Shown: positions 1-13,120 of the stretch, in pieces | Layout of the letters: every line of letters begins with the position of its first letter | How positions within the stretch are numbered: position 1 is the first letter of the stretch | From: Pachyseris speciosa | Lineage: Eukaryota > Cnidaria > Anthozoa > Scleractinia > Pachyseridae | Assembly: GCA_016490735.1 (NCBI GenBank) | Contig: JAEMWC010000051.1 | Coordinates: forward strand, 1,803,319-1,867,318 | Direction: 5' to 3' | Length of the DNA stretch: 64,000 bases | The notes under the pieces: model-generated | The model's input: the letters and a program-made list of their open reading frames with translations, nothing else | Told to the model about the DNA's origin: nothing | The model's database searches: none | Position numbers and translations under genes: made by a program

Positions 1-3000
1 CCTGGTACTGTGTGAGTGCGCTTTCATATGCTCCATGCTCATCCTGAAAAAAAAAAACACAAACACAAACACACACAGACAAGCTGAACATGAAAGGACA
101 GGCTGGACAGAAGATGCTCCTGATGTCACCTTCTTGTGATGCTGACTGTCACAAAAGGTGTTTTGAAAACGCTGTGTAACTTGTGACAATTCACTTCAAT
201 CACTGTTTCTTCACTTCGTTATCTCATCCGTTGCTTTTCACAAAGCCGTCAGCGTTGAGACTTCATTTCTCTGTTTACTATTAATGCTTTTATTTACGTT
301 TCTCAAATACATTCTAATAGGTGAGGGGATTTGCACCTCATCCAAGCTGAATCTCTCTCCGACTAAATTTACGTATTTAGAATTTGCCTCTGATGATATA
401 CAGATACAAATGGATTGAAAGTGTTAAAGTACGTTTCTTGTAAACTGACATTTTTTTCAACCAGTCTGAGGAGAATAATTAAGGCGGTTTTGTTTGTAGA
501 CCGATAAGCCATGAACGAAGCAACAACCCAGGAAGACTGGGTTCAAAGGCGTTTTCCGCAACTGGCATGCCTGTAAGTTGTGTCTTTGGGTTCAACTTCT
601 GATAGCCTCACTGCCTTATACGTTTTTCTTTTTGTAACGACAAGTTTTCATTTTTCATTTTTTAGTTTAAGCACACCTTTTATAAAATCTCTTTAGACTG
701 ATTGTAAGTTTCAATAAAACGCTGAGTTCCACCAAAACTCACTGCCCACCATTTGATCTGCATTAGCATACGAGTAAGCCCATCTGAAACTGTGTAGCTT
801 TGAAAGGCCATACACGTCTTTATTTTAAAACTTGCCTTGAGTTCTGCAATGTTTCCAAGCTGCATTGCTTCTTTGAGCTCTGAGTGCTCCCTAACGTAAC
901 GAGCCAGAAGTTCATCTGGGTTACTGTGTGATTTTATTCTAAAACATTGCTTAAGCTCCTCTGCTCGGTTCATATACTGGTTAACCTGTTAATTAGAAAA
1001 AAAAACAGAAAGCAGGTATGACCAGGAAGCAGACACCTGTGATGTCATTTTCAGTTGTAATTAGAATTGCATTACCAAATGCTCTGTGAGTAGAAAAAGA
1101 CATCCCGGCACATTAGTTTCAAAAGCTAAATGATTCTTTTCATGGAAACAATGTTCATAATAGACCTTTCCACGGTTTTTCAACTTTTGTTATTGGCCAT
1201 GTAGCGAAAATCTTTCGACACCACTGGAAAGAGCATCTTAAAATTAGAAAAATAACCAATTTTTAAAATCGCAAAGTTATAGGTTCGCAAAGTCGGGAAA
1301 TTTTACAGACGTTTGTATGCTGGGGGCAAATTTGTGCCCCCCCCCCCCCCCTCGCCCCTCCTCCCAGCATACAAATGTCTGTAAAATTTCTCGACTTTCG
1401 CTATTGGCAAGATGTGACTCTCATATTTGACCATTTTATTAATTCTTAGGTGCTCTTTCTAGCAGTGTCGATAGATTTTCGCTACCTGGTCAAAATTAAA
1501 AGTTAAAAAAAAAACTGTGAAAAGGTCTATTGCATTTGTACTTCAGTCAGTTAAACTGTTGAAATTGTTATTTATTTCATAAACACATTTTACTTGTTGC
1601 ACGCAACGCTAGTGCAAAATCAGTTATAAAGAAGAAAACATTCTTTTAGCAAAAATGGCTTCACACGTTTTCAGAAATGGACTCCGGGTGTGGACATAAG
1701 TCGCAACAAAAAAAAGGATAAACACAAATATACATGTAACATATTATTTTTACAAAGGTGTTCTTGGTTACAAAAAATTATACAATAACCAAATCAATGC
1801 GCACGCTCTGATTGGTCAATCAGCTTTGGTTTACTGTGCCAGTAAACTCATGGATACTTCGCGCGTCTTCTGAATTATTATATAAAAGCAATATACCACA
1901 AGTTTCTATGGTTTATAGGCTGATAAACCACTCGGGATTTCGGAAGAATAGTGGAAAAATTCGTAAATCCCTCACCTGCGGCTTCCAACATCCCGCATGG
2001 TTTATCAGCCCATAAACCATAGAAACTTGTGGTCTATTGCTTAACTAAATTATTCGCATTTTAAAAGGAGCTATAAAGAAAAGATGTGCCTGGTATGATT
2101 GTTATACATTACCCTCTCTCTTAATCTCTTTTTCCTCTCTGGATCCTTTTCATCTACAGGTCAAAGAAGATTATTATCGATTAGCGAGGGTTCAAACTGA
2201 GTTCTCTAGGAAGAGATAAAGTTGTGAAACTCTTAACCAATTAGTTGTAAAGTGGAAGCAGACATAAACTAATAATATTATCTTGATGCTGACAAACACA
2301 CTATGAAGTGAACAGTAATTTTATTTCCTCAGAAAGCTGACTTTGACTTGACTTACATTCAATTGCTGGTATAAAGAAAGCCATGGCATCACAGTACAAC
2401 CCAGCAGCTTCCTTCAGTTTACCTTCCTCATCCATTTTGATGGCTTCTGTAACAAGCTTCACCTGCAGGTTTTGAAGACCAACAAATAAAAGTCATAAAC
2501 GACTTGTGGTACAGTGTGTATGCCAGATTATTAGCTCACAAGTTGTATAAATGCAAGCAATGTTGCAAAACATGAATAACAATGCAACAAGAACTACAGA
2601 AATGTAGATGATAAGGCAAAAGGCAGACTTAGATAAATTCTTTAATTTCTTTAATGAGCTAGTGCAAGCACTCCTCTTAACATTAAACAACAATAAATCA
2701 AATGTTCAGACTCATGGATTCACTTAACATACAGTGGGTGTATGACCTTAAAATATAGTTTCCTAAAATTCTACAGGATAGACTCACTGCTTTCGCAAAG
2801 CAAGATGGTGATGGGACATGTTCTAAATCAAGAAATGGGTGAGCAAAGAAGTCATCAAAAGAGATCCTGGCCAGAGGGTCCCTCTGAAGTAATGCTAACA
2901 AAAGATCCTGGCAATCAGGGGTGATCTTGGACCCAACAGGCAGCTGAAAGGGACAATGAAAATATAACACACATGGTTAATAAATGCTGACCAGAATGAG

Positions 3001-6000
3001 TTTTTGGACAGTGTATGTGTTTCAATCCCTGTGTGGCTGAGTTACCTATAGCAGTTGTATAAATGCAGTACTTTTTTTGCTTACTTACACCTAGATTGTT
3101 TGTAGAGAGACTACCTAATCAGCTGATAATTGCCCTTTATGCTAGTTTTAAGATCATCAATTTCCACAGGGGCAACTAGCAGACCGATAGTTCTGAGACA
3201 GAAACCTTCTATCTTTTTTAAACCTTGGCCAAAATAGCAAATAAGCACCCCCCTTGAATAAGCGCCCCCTCCACCTCACTTTCTTAAATAGTAGGCATAC
3301 AAGGAAAACCTGTTTCCATTGTCTTTTGAGCTTCAACTACACCAGCATCAGTGCATATAGGAGAACAGTCTATTGTCTGTAAGTCCCTTCCAGTTATTTC
3401 TATCTCCTTGTGCTTGCAGAGTGCTTTTATGTGCATTAGCCAAAATAAAGTTACAGTTTGTTTTAAGGAAAACTTAATAAGCCCCCCCCCCCCCCCCCTT
3501 GATTAAGCACCCTCCTTCAAATAAGCACCCCCTCTTTTGGCCGAAATTTTAAATAAGCACCGGAAACTTATTCAAGGAAATACAGCAATTATTTTCTTCC
3601 AATCAAAGGCCATTGGGATTGATATTTGGAATTTACAACCCACCATCTTGACTATTGAGGTGAAAGGTTGAAATGAAAATGCCAACAAAGTTAAATGTAT
3701 AAGATTCAAAGGAATAGTGTCACAGATCTTGCGCATGTGCAGTAGCAATACATCAATTTGAAAAAGCTGGCAAGTTTTTTTCAAGTTTCATCGCCAATAT
3801 ATATCTTTGATTATCAACGCCATCCATATGGCACAGAACAAACAATTCTCCAAAAGACAAATATAGCTGAGCCTTCAATGCATATTATAAGAAATACTGA
3901 TGGAAATCCATCCTACGGACCAAATTGAAGATGGCAGACAGATACTGGTAAATTGTGCTTCTTAACATATAATGATCTGAGGCACGTTACAGAATGAAAA
4001 CTAAAGTAATTAAAGTTACACTAGACATTAAAAGCTAATTTAGAAAGGAATGTTTTCAGCAAGGATTTAATATGCTGAAGTGATCTATATTTCAGTTATA
4101 GAGATAAAGCATTCCACAGTGAAGGACCTGTGATGGCAAAAGACCTATCACCAAAAGATCACAATATTTTCCTACAAGGGAAGTCTAGTAGGATACTATC
4201 CATCCAGGTATTTTCCTTGCCAGATGAACCTTACCACCTAATAAGGTTTCTCTGCAGATGGACAACATCACTATAGCTATAGATAGCCATCTTAACTGGT
4301 TTCCTAATTTTGAAAAAAGCTCAACTGCTGTTTAATTATCGATCATTTGTCTCCTGAATACAACTTTACCTCACTTACTGTACCTTCAGTCAGTATGCAG
4401 CATGTGCATTTCATTAACCATGCAAATTTTTATGCTGCACTGATATTTTAGTGGTCAGGCAACAATACTGGATGTGTAAATTGAAAACAGGGATGGGTAA
4501 AGACAGAGCTTGTTTCAACTTACTGTTATGGGATCTGAGGATCGAATTTTCATCTCAAGTTCAGCAAAAGAGCCTGAAACAAATGGTGCCATACCAAATA
4601 GTGCCTCTAAAACATAACAGATGAACAGAAAAAAGAAGTTGGAAAAAATCCTAGCACATGGTACTGAGTTAGAGGTATACACAACTCCTGTAAAACAACT
4701 GATTTTGACCACCCGGATGAGGAGAAGCATCAATCCGGAAACAAATAACTTAAGTTTTATAAAGTCACTAATGCATACAGATAATAATTATTTTGACCTG
4801 TGCAACTCACCATAGAGAATGACACCAACAGACCACAAGTCTACACTAGCATCATATTTTGAAGAACAAATCATCTCAGGTGCCTAAAACACATACACTG
4901 TATGGTAGGTTACACAAATACAGGTTTTACAATAACCCAAAAGCTTATAGCTCTGCATTTGTTGAATATCAGGCTGTGAAATACAGTAAAATGTCACCTA
5001 GCTCATCTTCTAATAATAAAATCATGTTGACTGTGAATAAGGAACCAGTCTTAGCAAAGACAATGTCATTCTTAAAATATCAATAGAAAGTCAAAATTGC
5101 CCATGTTGCCTAATGGTAAGTAGCCGTCCTGTTCTGGGGCATCATTTAATAATGAAAACCTAGCTTTTCCCTTCAGAATCCCAAAACCACATTGAGTGAA
5201 TTGCATTATTATTAATAATACTTTCAGTGCTGTTACAAACAGAAAGAGCACGATGGTATTTAAAGTTTGAATGATTGCATGAATTACATGCAATTCTTCC
5301 ACAGGAATCAAACCCAGGAGCCTCAATCTGTGACCTAATATAAACCACTCAGCTGTACCTCAATCATAAATGTACAGACTGTAAGCAGCATGTAGTAGGT
5401 TTTACCCCCAAATAACTTAATATGACTGAATATGTCTTGAAACTTTAACTTGTTAAAAGGCTCTCTGCATTATGACAGAATTTTCTTAGGTCAAATATCA
5501 ACTGAATTCTTCATCACTTGATAAAGGTGTCATGATGGCATTAAAATCATATAGCTTATTACATTCTGTTAAGGCAATGGCTCATTTCACTGCAATGAAC
5601 ACAACAGGATCAGGCAACAATATCTTCACTCAAATATATGTACAAAGCAGCTTCTTTATAACACCACATTCCATTCAGACTCACTCACTGTAACTATAAG
5701 CTCCTTACCATATATAAAGGGGATCCTCTCATGGTTTGAGTCTCTTCCTCACTATGTAAGTACTTAGCAAATCCAAAATCTGCATCAATTAGCAAACAAG
5801 TTATACTTGCAAACAAATAGACCACTTTTACCATAGCACTTTTACCATAAACATCTCATTTTACTAATCAAATTCAAACATTTTGTCGTTAAGGTGGCTT
5901 GATTGGATTTTTCAGTAGTGACACCCTCCAACTTTAAATATAAATCACAATGCACTAAAACATAGTACAGAAGATCGATATCCACACTACTGCTAGGGAT

Positions 6001-9000
6001 AGACCAAAGTTTCGGGTGAGGTGTATTTTATCGAGATCAGAGTTACCATAGCAATGCAATGACGTCATTGTTTTTACTCACAGTCGATTTTCTTGAAATC
6101 TAGAGGTTTGGAAGAAGACTGGAAGAAAGCAATCAGGGAGAAAAGAAAGGCAGCGAAAGCATATGCAAAAAACAGAACGGAGGAAAACTGGGAAATGAAA
6201 AGGAAGACTAGAAACGTGGCTACTAAACAACAACACATTGCTATTAAAACATTTCTGAAAGTAAAATCTGAGGAACTGAACTCTAAACCACAGGAATTCT
6301 TCAAAACTTTTAAACCTCTTCTGGGAAATGGAAAAGGATCCTCTGGTGATGATTGTATAATACTGAACGTGAATGGAACTGTGGCTAAGGACGAAAACGT
6401 AATTGCAGAGGAATTTGCTGGTTATTTTTCTACCTTGGCTGATGAGATTGGCGGTAAATCCAGCTTCTCTTTAACAGAGGATGATTTTACAACTCATCCA
6501 AGTGTCACGAACATTGAAAACAACTGGCCTTCTACTGATACATTGACATTTACAGAGATCACTTATGGCGAAACTGCTAAAGCCTTACATGGTTTTAATC
6601 CTTCAAAGTCCACTGGTCCTGACTTAATACCGCCAAGAATTTTGAAGCTAGCCGCAAAGGAACTTGTACCCTCACTGACAAAAATCTTTAATCTATCTAT
6701 AACATCTGGATATTATCCCAAAAGATGGAAGAGAGGGGAATGGGTGCCTGTTTTTAAGAAAGATGAAGAAAAATTACAGGCCCATGACAGTGCTAAATGC
6801 TGTAAATAAAGTCTTTGAACAGCTGCTAAGGAAGCAAGTAGTAACCAAAGTGGATTTACATCTTTCCTAAAATATGTCAGCTTACAGGAAGGGTCACAGC
6901 TGTCAGACGGCCTTAATAAAACTTGTAGAAGATTGGAGACTGGCCATTGACAAAGGAAAATTTGTGGGTGTCATCTCCACCGACACTAGCAAAGCATTTG
7001 ACTCTCTCCTTCCCCTGCTCATGGTCAAGAAATTACAAGCCTATAATTTTGCTGACGAGTCATTACGTCTCTTACGATTGTATTTTCAAGACCGACAAGG
7101 AAGGGTTAAACTTGCTATAATTAACAGCTCTTGGCATGATATAAGGAAAGGCTGCCCTCAAGGCTCATGTTTTGGACCATTGCTGTGGAATATATTTCAA
7201 AATGACTTAAGTTATAGTATTAAGAACTGTGATTTTCTATGTACGCAGATGACCATCAAATATGTGCGTCTCATCAGCTGATTGATAATATTGTCACTCT
7301 GTTAAACAACGAGGCTGAGATTGTATCCGATTGGTATAAAAATAATTTCCTGCTAGCACCAGGCAATGTTTCTAGCATCAAAAGCAAAGAATACACAAGA
7401 GGCGCAGATTGTCATTGACAATGAAGAAATCGAATGCACAAGTTCATTAATGCTACTAGGAGTCCTCATAGATAATAGACTTAGCTCTGGTGAACACATT
7501 CAACAAGTCTGTCAGAAAGCAAATTGCAAAACTGGTGTCCTCTCAAGGATGAAGAACCTTGTTCCTGAAAAGACGAAGTTACACCTGTTTAAAGCAGTAA
7601 TTCTCCCTAAGCTAAACTATTGCTCACTTGTTTGGCTATTCATTAAAGAGCATCCGATCAGCAGAAACTGGAGAGGATCCAAGAAAAGGGAGTGAGAACG
7701 GTTTTTAAGGACAGTGTATCAACATACGAAAACTTGTTGAGGAAAAGCAAGATTACCAACATTGCAAAATAGAAGACTGCAAGACCTGATGATGTTAATG
7801 TTCAACGTCAGAAATCTCCAAAGTACATCTCTGAATTATTCCAAACAACAAAAACTATGTACGTCGACACTCTACAGTGACTCGATTTGTTTGATGTTAA
7901 CAGTCGAAAACTTCAGCTGAAAATTTCTCGAAATCGCTCCCATAGAATTTGTTTAAACTCACTGCACATCAGGCAAACTATCTAAACTACAAGTACAGAA
8001 GACAGTTTAGAAAGAAAACCTCTAGATTTCAAGAAAATCGACTGTGAGTAAAAACAATGACTACATTGCATTGCTATGGTAACTCCGATCTCGATAAAAT
8101 ACACCTCACACACAACTTTGGTCTGTCCCTAGCAAGACTGTGGATATTGATCTTCTGTATTATGTTTTAGTGCGCCGTGATTTATATTTAAAGTTGGAAG
8201 GTGTCACTACTGAAAAATCCAATCGAACTACCTTAAGGTGTGCATGAACCATTTTGAGTCTTTACAGATTACTCTTGGCCTTTGAGAATGGTAATTTTAT
8301 CTGCAGGCCTGTACATGTGTATGTCTAACTACAAAGGATATTTATTTTGATGAGCTACACATGCTTGCAGTTGCAAATTTGCACCCCACACCCACCCAGG
8401 GCAACTCACAACCAGCAGCAAAATGACCCAATATGAATGATTTGCTCCAGTGGAAGCCAGGAATAAAGGTTGTCTAAGAATATATGGGAAAGTTAGAATT
8501 GCTGTTGGGACTCTGACACCTTACATAATTATACGTAATATGTAAACCATGATCAGTTGCATTTTGGATCTCTCAAAAAGTCTCTAATCCATCCCAGACT
8601 TATTTCCAATTCTTAATCTACTCTAAAATTGCTGTATTATGCACACTGAAAACTTCATATTGCTATTTGTGCAATATAAATAGAATTAAATTAAATTAAA
8701 TTATAAGCTAAATTATATTAAAATTAAAAGTAGCCCAAACTGTTGACCTGTGTATCTTACTATTAAATGTGACTCATTTTTCATGTGTTCCATTGTAAAG
8801 CCAGTTTGTGAAGATACAGATTGAAACAATACAACAGACCAGTCACATTAATGGTTACATCATATTCCTATCAAACCAGTAACATACAACAAATGTCAAA
8901 AGGTTCCTTTCAACTTTGTCAGCTGAGCTATTCAGCTTACAAAGAAAAACATTTACTGTACAAAGCACCACTGTCCTCCATACTGTGGCTTTACTGGTAA

Positions 9001-12000
9001 CCCCCAACTATTTAGCAATGACCTCAGTGGGGGTATCTTGGGTATCTTAGGTATCTTAGTGACAGAGAAGTTCCAAGATTGAGTCAAAATCAGCAACTTG
9101 TAATTTTCTTTTGGTAGGAGGAGGTTTAAAATGTGTCTGAGGACTGTTTTAAGACAGCATATATTTTTTCAGGGTTAATGAAAAGTGATACAACCCAAGG
9201 TTTTATGATGCTCACACAACATGTCTCTTCTGGCCAGGATTATGGTCGTACCTGCAAGCTTTAGTGTGGGGTTTTCTTGTGATGACAGCAGCAAATTCTG
9301 TGGTTTAAGATCCATATGAGCAATGTCATTTGCATGCAAAAAATGAAGAGCAAGAGCTGAAAAAAATGAAACCACAAGTAACCAGAAATAAGCTCATATT
9401 AATAGTATTGCTGAGCTGATACACAAAAATGAAATACAGTGCAAAGTGAGTTGCTGGTCAGGCATTTTTTTTAGTGAAAAGAGGAAGTGGTTGGCTTAGT
9501 TTTTTGCAAAGTATGCAGCTCAGCCAGTTTTCATTCAACTAATGGTATTCTGGTAAAATATGTCCTACCAAGATATTTACCTGCATTAAGCCCCCTCCCA
9601 GTTCCTAGGTATTAACAGTCCATCTATGCATTGGATTTTAAAGTGCCCATAGCCCCAAAATATTTTTTCGCTTAAATAAATCTTTGCAACTGTTCAAAAT
9701 GCATTGCACCTTTTTAAACCAAATCTTGACTTTTTTCATAGGCTGTAAGAGTTATGAAATCTAGCCCTGGATCATCTATCCCACAGTAGAGCTAGTTAAA
9801 GGGGCATTCAGGTCAATTTTTTCCTGGTTTGATGTCACAAACTGATTTGTATCACATTAAGTGTTTGAATACATGCATGCAAAGCAGTTTGTGACGTCAA
9901 ACCAGGACTAGACCCATGCCCCTCATTAGCTCGGTCGTCAGAAAGATGATGGCTAGATTTCATAACTATTACAGCCTATAAAAAGTCAAGATTTGGTTTA
10001 AAAAGGTACAAAAAGGCGCAATGATTTTCAAACAGGTGCAAAGATTTATTTAAGCCAAAAAATATTTTGGGGTTAGGGGCACTTTAATGGCTGCCTCGAT
10101 CATAACGCATCTCTTTTAATAGACCTCCCCCAACCTACTGTTATGTTTTGGAGCAGTTTGGAGGAATATGCGTAATACGCAAATGACTGACATACAGAGA
10201 CAACTTTAATGAGCATGCAAATGCAGCATAACTGCTGTACAGAATGACTGTGACTATGTATCACCTACATAATTAAAACAAAAGAGTTACAACTTTAGAA
10301 AACACCAAGAAAGATTTGAAATCATCATGAATCAGCTATAAAAAAAACTCAGTCTTCAATGTGCACTAGTACCCTCCTATTTGTGATATACAGTCAAACC
10401 TCCAATAAGCAGACACCCTATTGGGACAACAGAGCATTCTTAAAGGAGGTTGAAAGACGTAAGGCAGCTTAGGAGGTAAGGTCTCAACCCAGAGGGGAGG
10501 CATGGGCTAACTCATGTTCCTCAAGCCATTACAAAACTGGCTGTTACACAACACCAAATGCTACACATGTATGTTGTACCTTAACAAATAATTTTAGCTG
10601 GTGTATATTGTAAGGGATATCAGAGAAGACAGGTCATGGTGTGATATCCAGTTGTATTTTTTATTTAATTCATAAATGTATAATGGCACACCTAATTGTC
10701 GTAAGAATCTTCTGGCAGTTTCTTCAGGCAGAACTCTTCTACTGTGAATAAACCTTGATAAGTCTCCTCCACTGCAATACTCCATGATTAGGAAGATATA
10801 CTCATCATTCCACTGAATAAAGAAAAAAGCATCAAATGTTAAGCATGGCAGATTATGCTGTGTCACTTGAGTTTGCAGAGTTGGCCAAAGTACATGTAGG
10901 CCACAAAAAAGCGGGTTTACAAGTTTACACTTACCTCAAAATCTTTTAACTTGACAATATATTCATGATCTAATTTCTTGAGTAATTTAATCTCAGTGAG
11001 TAAGTTCTCTGTTGCTGCCTTGCTTAAGGAAATTTTTTGAATGCACTTAATTGCAACCACATCTCTCGTGTTACCCTGCAATAAATAAGAAAAAATAAAT
11101 ATGCAACTTAATAGAAGATATCAATAGGGAAACATATCCTTTGAACATAAAATGTCAAGCCAGCTGTTCTGCTGTTAGACATGCATTTTTTCCTTAAATT
11201 TTAATCAAAGTAATTTATTGATAGCATGCAGTTGAACATCCAGCAACAGACACCTTCGTACTACAGTGATTTTGTTACAAATTGCTATGGTGAGTCCTGG
11301 GACTCATCTCATGAAAAATCATGAGTTCCAGTTTAGAACAAATGAATCCCAGTCCAAAACCAATGAGTCCTACATTCATATGTGACAAGACGTTTAATCT
11401 GAAGTCATTATTTTTAAATAGCAAAACTCTGTATTACATGTACAGCATAACTGAAATTAAAACACAGTCTTTCTGTTTTAAAGAACAAAGAACAACAAAA
11501 TACTCAAAGAAAAATGTTCTTAAAATAACAGCTTCAATTTAACCCTTCTTGACCTTAACAGTTAAATGTAACTGTAGGTTACACTAGTTCAGGAGCTTCA
11601 GGAATTGAAGTTGAGTGTGCCAATAACACTTGCCGTTTGCGGAAGGCAAACTTTATGCTGTATCTATCTATCAGCTCCAAAACATTGTTGGCCACTTGGT
11701 TCACCCACGTGCATTCCATATATGGTAAACGTAATGAGTAACCACTTTATCATGTAAACCAAAATGGCAACACTTTCAATAAAAGATATTTTTAATATTG
11801 GAGTATTTGCATCAGGGAAATGCTTCTGTGTAGTTGTTCGGAAATTACTTCTGGACTATTTTTATAGGCAGATGATATTGCTGTCTTGACTTGATGTAGG
11901 TTTTATTACAGATTTGAAATCACTCGGATATTCTTCAAAAACATCTTTCGATCAATCGATCTTTGCATCCTAAAAGGATGCATGCCGTGAATTATTTTGC

Positions 12001-13120
12001 ATCTTTGGGGATTTTTATGCATCACGGATGCAGGATGCAGGGGTAACAAAATCACTGCTACTAAGTGGACTGCTGACCAATCAAAAAGTGTTAACTCTTA
12101 TACACAATTCAGACATCATACTCTAACCTAAATTTATGAAGTAATCTGTTCATAAAGGCACATACCTTTAGTGGCACTGTTTTCATTTTACTGTTAGCAT
12201 TTTAGAAAAAGATGCAAATAAGTTACATCTATAAGCCAGCAATGGACCCCACAATTAGAGTGTAAAGAAGTTCATTGCATTTTCTTTATCTGACTTCCCA
12301 TTCACTGCAACTTTGCTTCAGTCAATTTGCAGTTCCATGTCTCAGTGCCACCTTGGCCTCGGTTTTTTGTGGTTGACTTAAGCTGCAGTGAATTAGAGGA
12401 CGTGGTAGCATCTGAATAGACTATGCTCTGTATGTGTGTATTTGTCACAAGTGAGCAGCTATATAAATCATCCAGTGCGAAGAGAACAGTGAGCTGGAAT
12501 AAGCTTATTTGAAAAATAATTATATGGACTTTGAGTGGTGGAATTAGAAGGATGAACATTTTACACCTTTCAGAAAAAAAAAAGGCAAGAAAGGTGGACC
12601 ATCTCTGAACATATCCAATTCTCAAGTGCCTTTGTGTCAAAGATACATTTTACTTTGGGAAAATTGGGGGACTAAATGAACAGTTGTAGGTATGACCAAG
12701 CAAGCTACCTTCACTTTCTTTAATATCAGTTTGGTGACAATTGCTTCACAGCTACATTTTGATTATTGTGTAAATATGTGGCAAACGTCTCCCTGAAAAG
12801 CTGTATATGAGCCCCCAAATCTTGCAGCTGACATTATAACTTTTATTATCATATTGCGATTTTCAAAAGGAATTTTACGCAGTCAAAATAAAGTTAAGAC
12901 TTGTCATTCAATCATTCATTCACTCGGTGCGACCGGCCGGCCCGTCAGTCAGTCAGTCAGTCAAGAGACGCCCAATATATTTTTTCAACATTACCTTTTT
13001 AAATGCTTTATATACGGTTGCGTAGGTTCCCTGACCTAGCTTTTCAGTCATCACGTAGTGTTGTACCCTGGGAGGCGGAACTACTCGAAGTGTACCAGAG
13101 GGCGCCGCCATCGCCGCCAT
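1..13120 (-). CDS. ULK3: ULK3-type serine/threonine kinase, 5' and central exons (3' end outside window)
   Basis: Twelve exons join in phase: 12995-13120, 10935-11075, 10692-10812, 9252-9356, 5709-5779, 4811-4883, 4524-4606, 2788-2943, 2357-2462, 2113-2153, 836-985 and 43 to beyond base 1. About 405 residues are visible. The kinase domain (about 22-277) has the glycine loop [14 protein letters not shown] with Lys52, catalytic loop HMDLKPQN (Asp145), DFG (165) and APEM. It is followed by one complete MIT domain (about 292-352, ending near NRAEELK) and the start of a second ([13 protein letters not shown]). Kinase plus two MIT repeats, and phrases such as [12 protein letters not shown], match ULK3 rather than ULK1/2. 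The family acts in autophagy, Hedgehog/GLI signalling and ESCRT-III abscission control through MIT binding. The start is the outermost ATG in ATGGCGGCGATGGCGGCG; the second ATG is three codons in. The catalytic loop has HMD instead of HRD. Intron 11 begins with GC. Confidence 0.93.
1160..1530. mobile_element. Inverted-repeat MITE in a ULK3 intron
   Basis: The left end atagacctttccacggttttt is mirrored by aaactgtgaaaaggtctat on the right. The next segments (tagcgaaaatctttcgacacc against gtgtcgatagattttcgcta, and agcatacaaatgtctgtaaaattt against its inverse) also pair. The whole can fold into a hairpin around a C run at about 1339-1355. It has no coding capacity. Confidence 0.8.
1771..2045. mobile_element. 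MITE family B, copy 1 (orientation opposite to the 61.9 kb copy's flank)
   Basis: It contains an inner inverted repeat of caagtttctatggtttatag and ctataaaccatagaaacttg type, with a flank carrying ctgattggtcaatcagct and cgcgtcttctgaattattata. Related copies are at 31606-32095 and 61868-62165. The frame at 1812-2015 is a product of this repeat, not a gene. Confidence 0.8.
3205..3590. repeat. Interspersed repeat with 'aataagcaccccc' ends; second copy at 44120-44410
   Basis: Segments such as aataagcaccccctcttttgg, ttaaatagtaggcatacaagg and ccagttatttctatctcctt recur in reverse complement at 44120-44410. A long C run lies at about 3482-3498. It sits in a ULK3 intron and does not code. Confidence 0.75.
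5265..5385 (-). repeat. Degenerate tRNA-derived SINE-like sequence
   Basis: On the minus strand, AGCTGAGTGGTTTA resembles a pol III A box and, about 40 bases on, GGGTTTGATTCC resembles a B box (GGTTCGATTCC). No cloverleaf with a clean acceptor stem is visible, so it is called a tRNA-like repeat and not a tRNA gene. Confidence 0.5.
5893..8232. mobile_element. TTAA-flanked inverted-repeat element carrying a reverse-transcriptase fragment
   Basis: Terminal inverted repeats of about 215 bases run from 5893 (ggtggcttgattggattttt) to about 6107 and from about 8017 to 8232. TTAA flanks both ends (5889-5892, 8233-8236). TTAA duplication is typical of piggyBac and Kolobok elements. The internal ~1.9 kb is a non-LTR reverse-transcriptase remnant (separate entry). 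No DDE transposase is present, so it is non-autonomous. It lies in ULK3 intron 4. Confidence 0.85.
6093..8049 (+). pseudogene. Non-LTR retrotransposon reverse transcriptase fragment (CR1/Jockey-like), broken
   Basis: Open stretches at 6093-6809, 6874-7281 and 7366-7695 belong to one RT. Visible marks are [13 protein letters not shown], an RT palm block ([10 protein letters not shown]), [13 protein letters not shown], and MYADDHQIC, which is in another frame from the block before it. There are at least two frame changes plus stops after 6809 and 7281. The upstream endonuclease domain is absent. The C-terminal frame runs into the right inverted repeat ([16 protein letters not shown], stop). Clade assignment is approximate; it is non-functional as it stands. 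Confidence 0.8.
9636..10090. mobile_element. Near-perfect ~450-bp palindromic element in ULK3 intron 3
   Basis: Left arm segments (aaagtgcccatagccccaaaa, ttaaaccaaatcttgacttt, gtttgatgtcacaaactg) occur inverted in the right arm (ttttggggttaggggcacttt, aaagtcaagatttggtttaa, cagtttgtgacgtcaaacc). The centre is near 9865. It is a foldback MITE with no coding sequence. Confidence 0.85.
11235..12085. mobile_element. Possible inverted-repeat element in ULK3 intron 1
   Basis: The left end tactacagtgattttgttac is inverted at the right as gtaacaaaatcactgctacta, about 0.8 kb apart. The arms are short and diverged, so the limits are approximate. The inside holds no gene. Confidence 0.5.
12943..12963. 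repeat. (AGTC)n microsatellite
   Basis: About five tandem AGTC units lie just downstream of the ULK3 exon 1 donor. Confidence 0.9.

Noticed and set aside
5072..5348. Overlapping 62-84 codon minus frames
   Set aside because: They lie over a tRNA-like repeat in an intron and have no coding support.
12302..12640. 112-codon minus frame in ULK3 intron 1
   Set aside because: No domain, low-complexity composition and no splice or initiation context; position within an intron of a real gene on the same strand.
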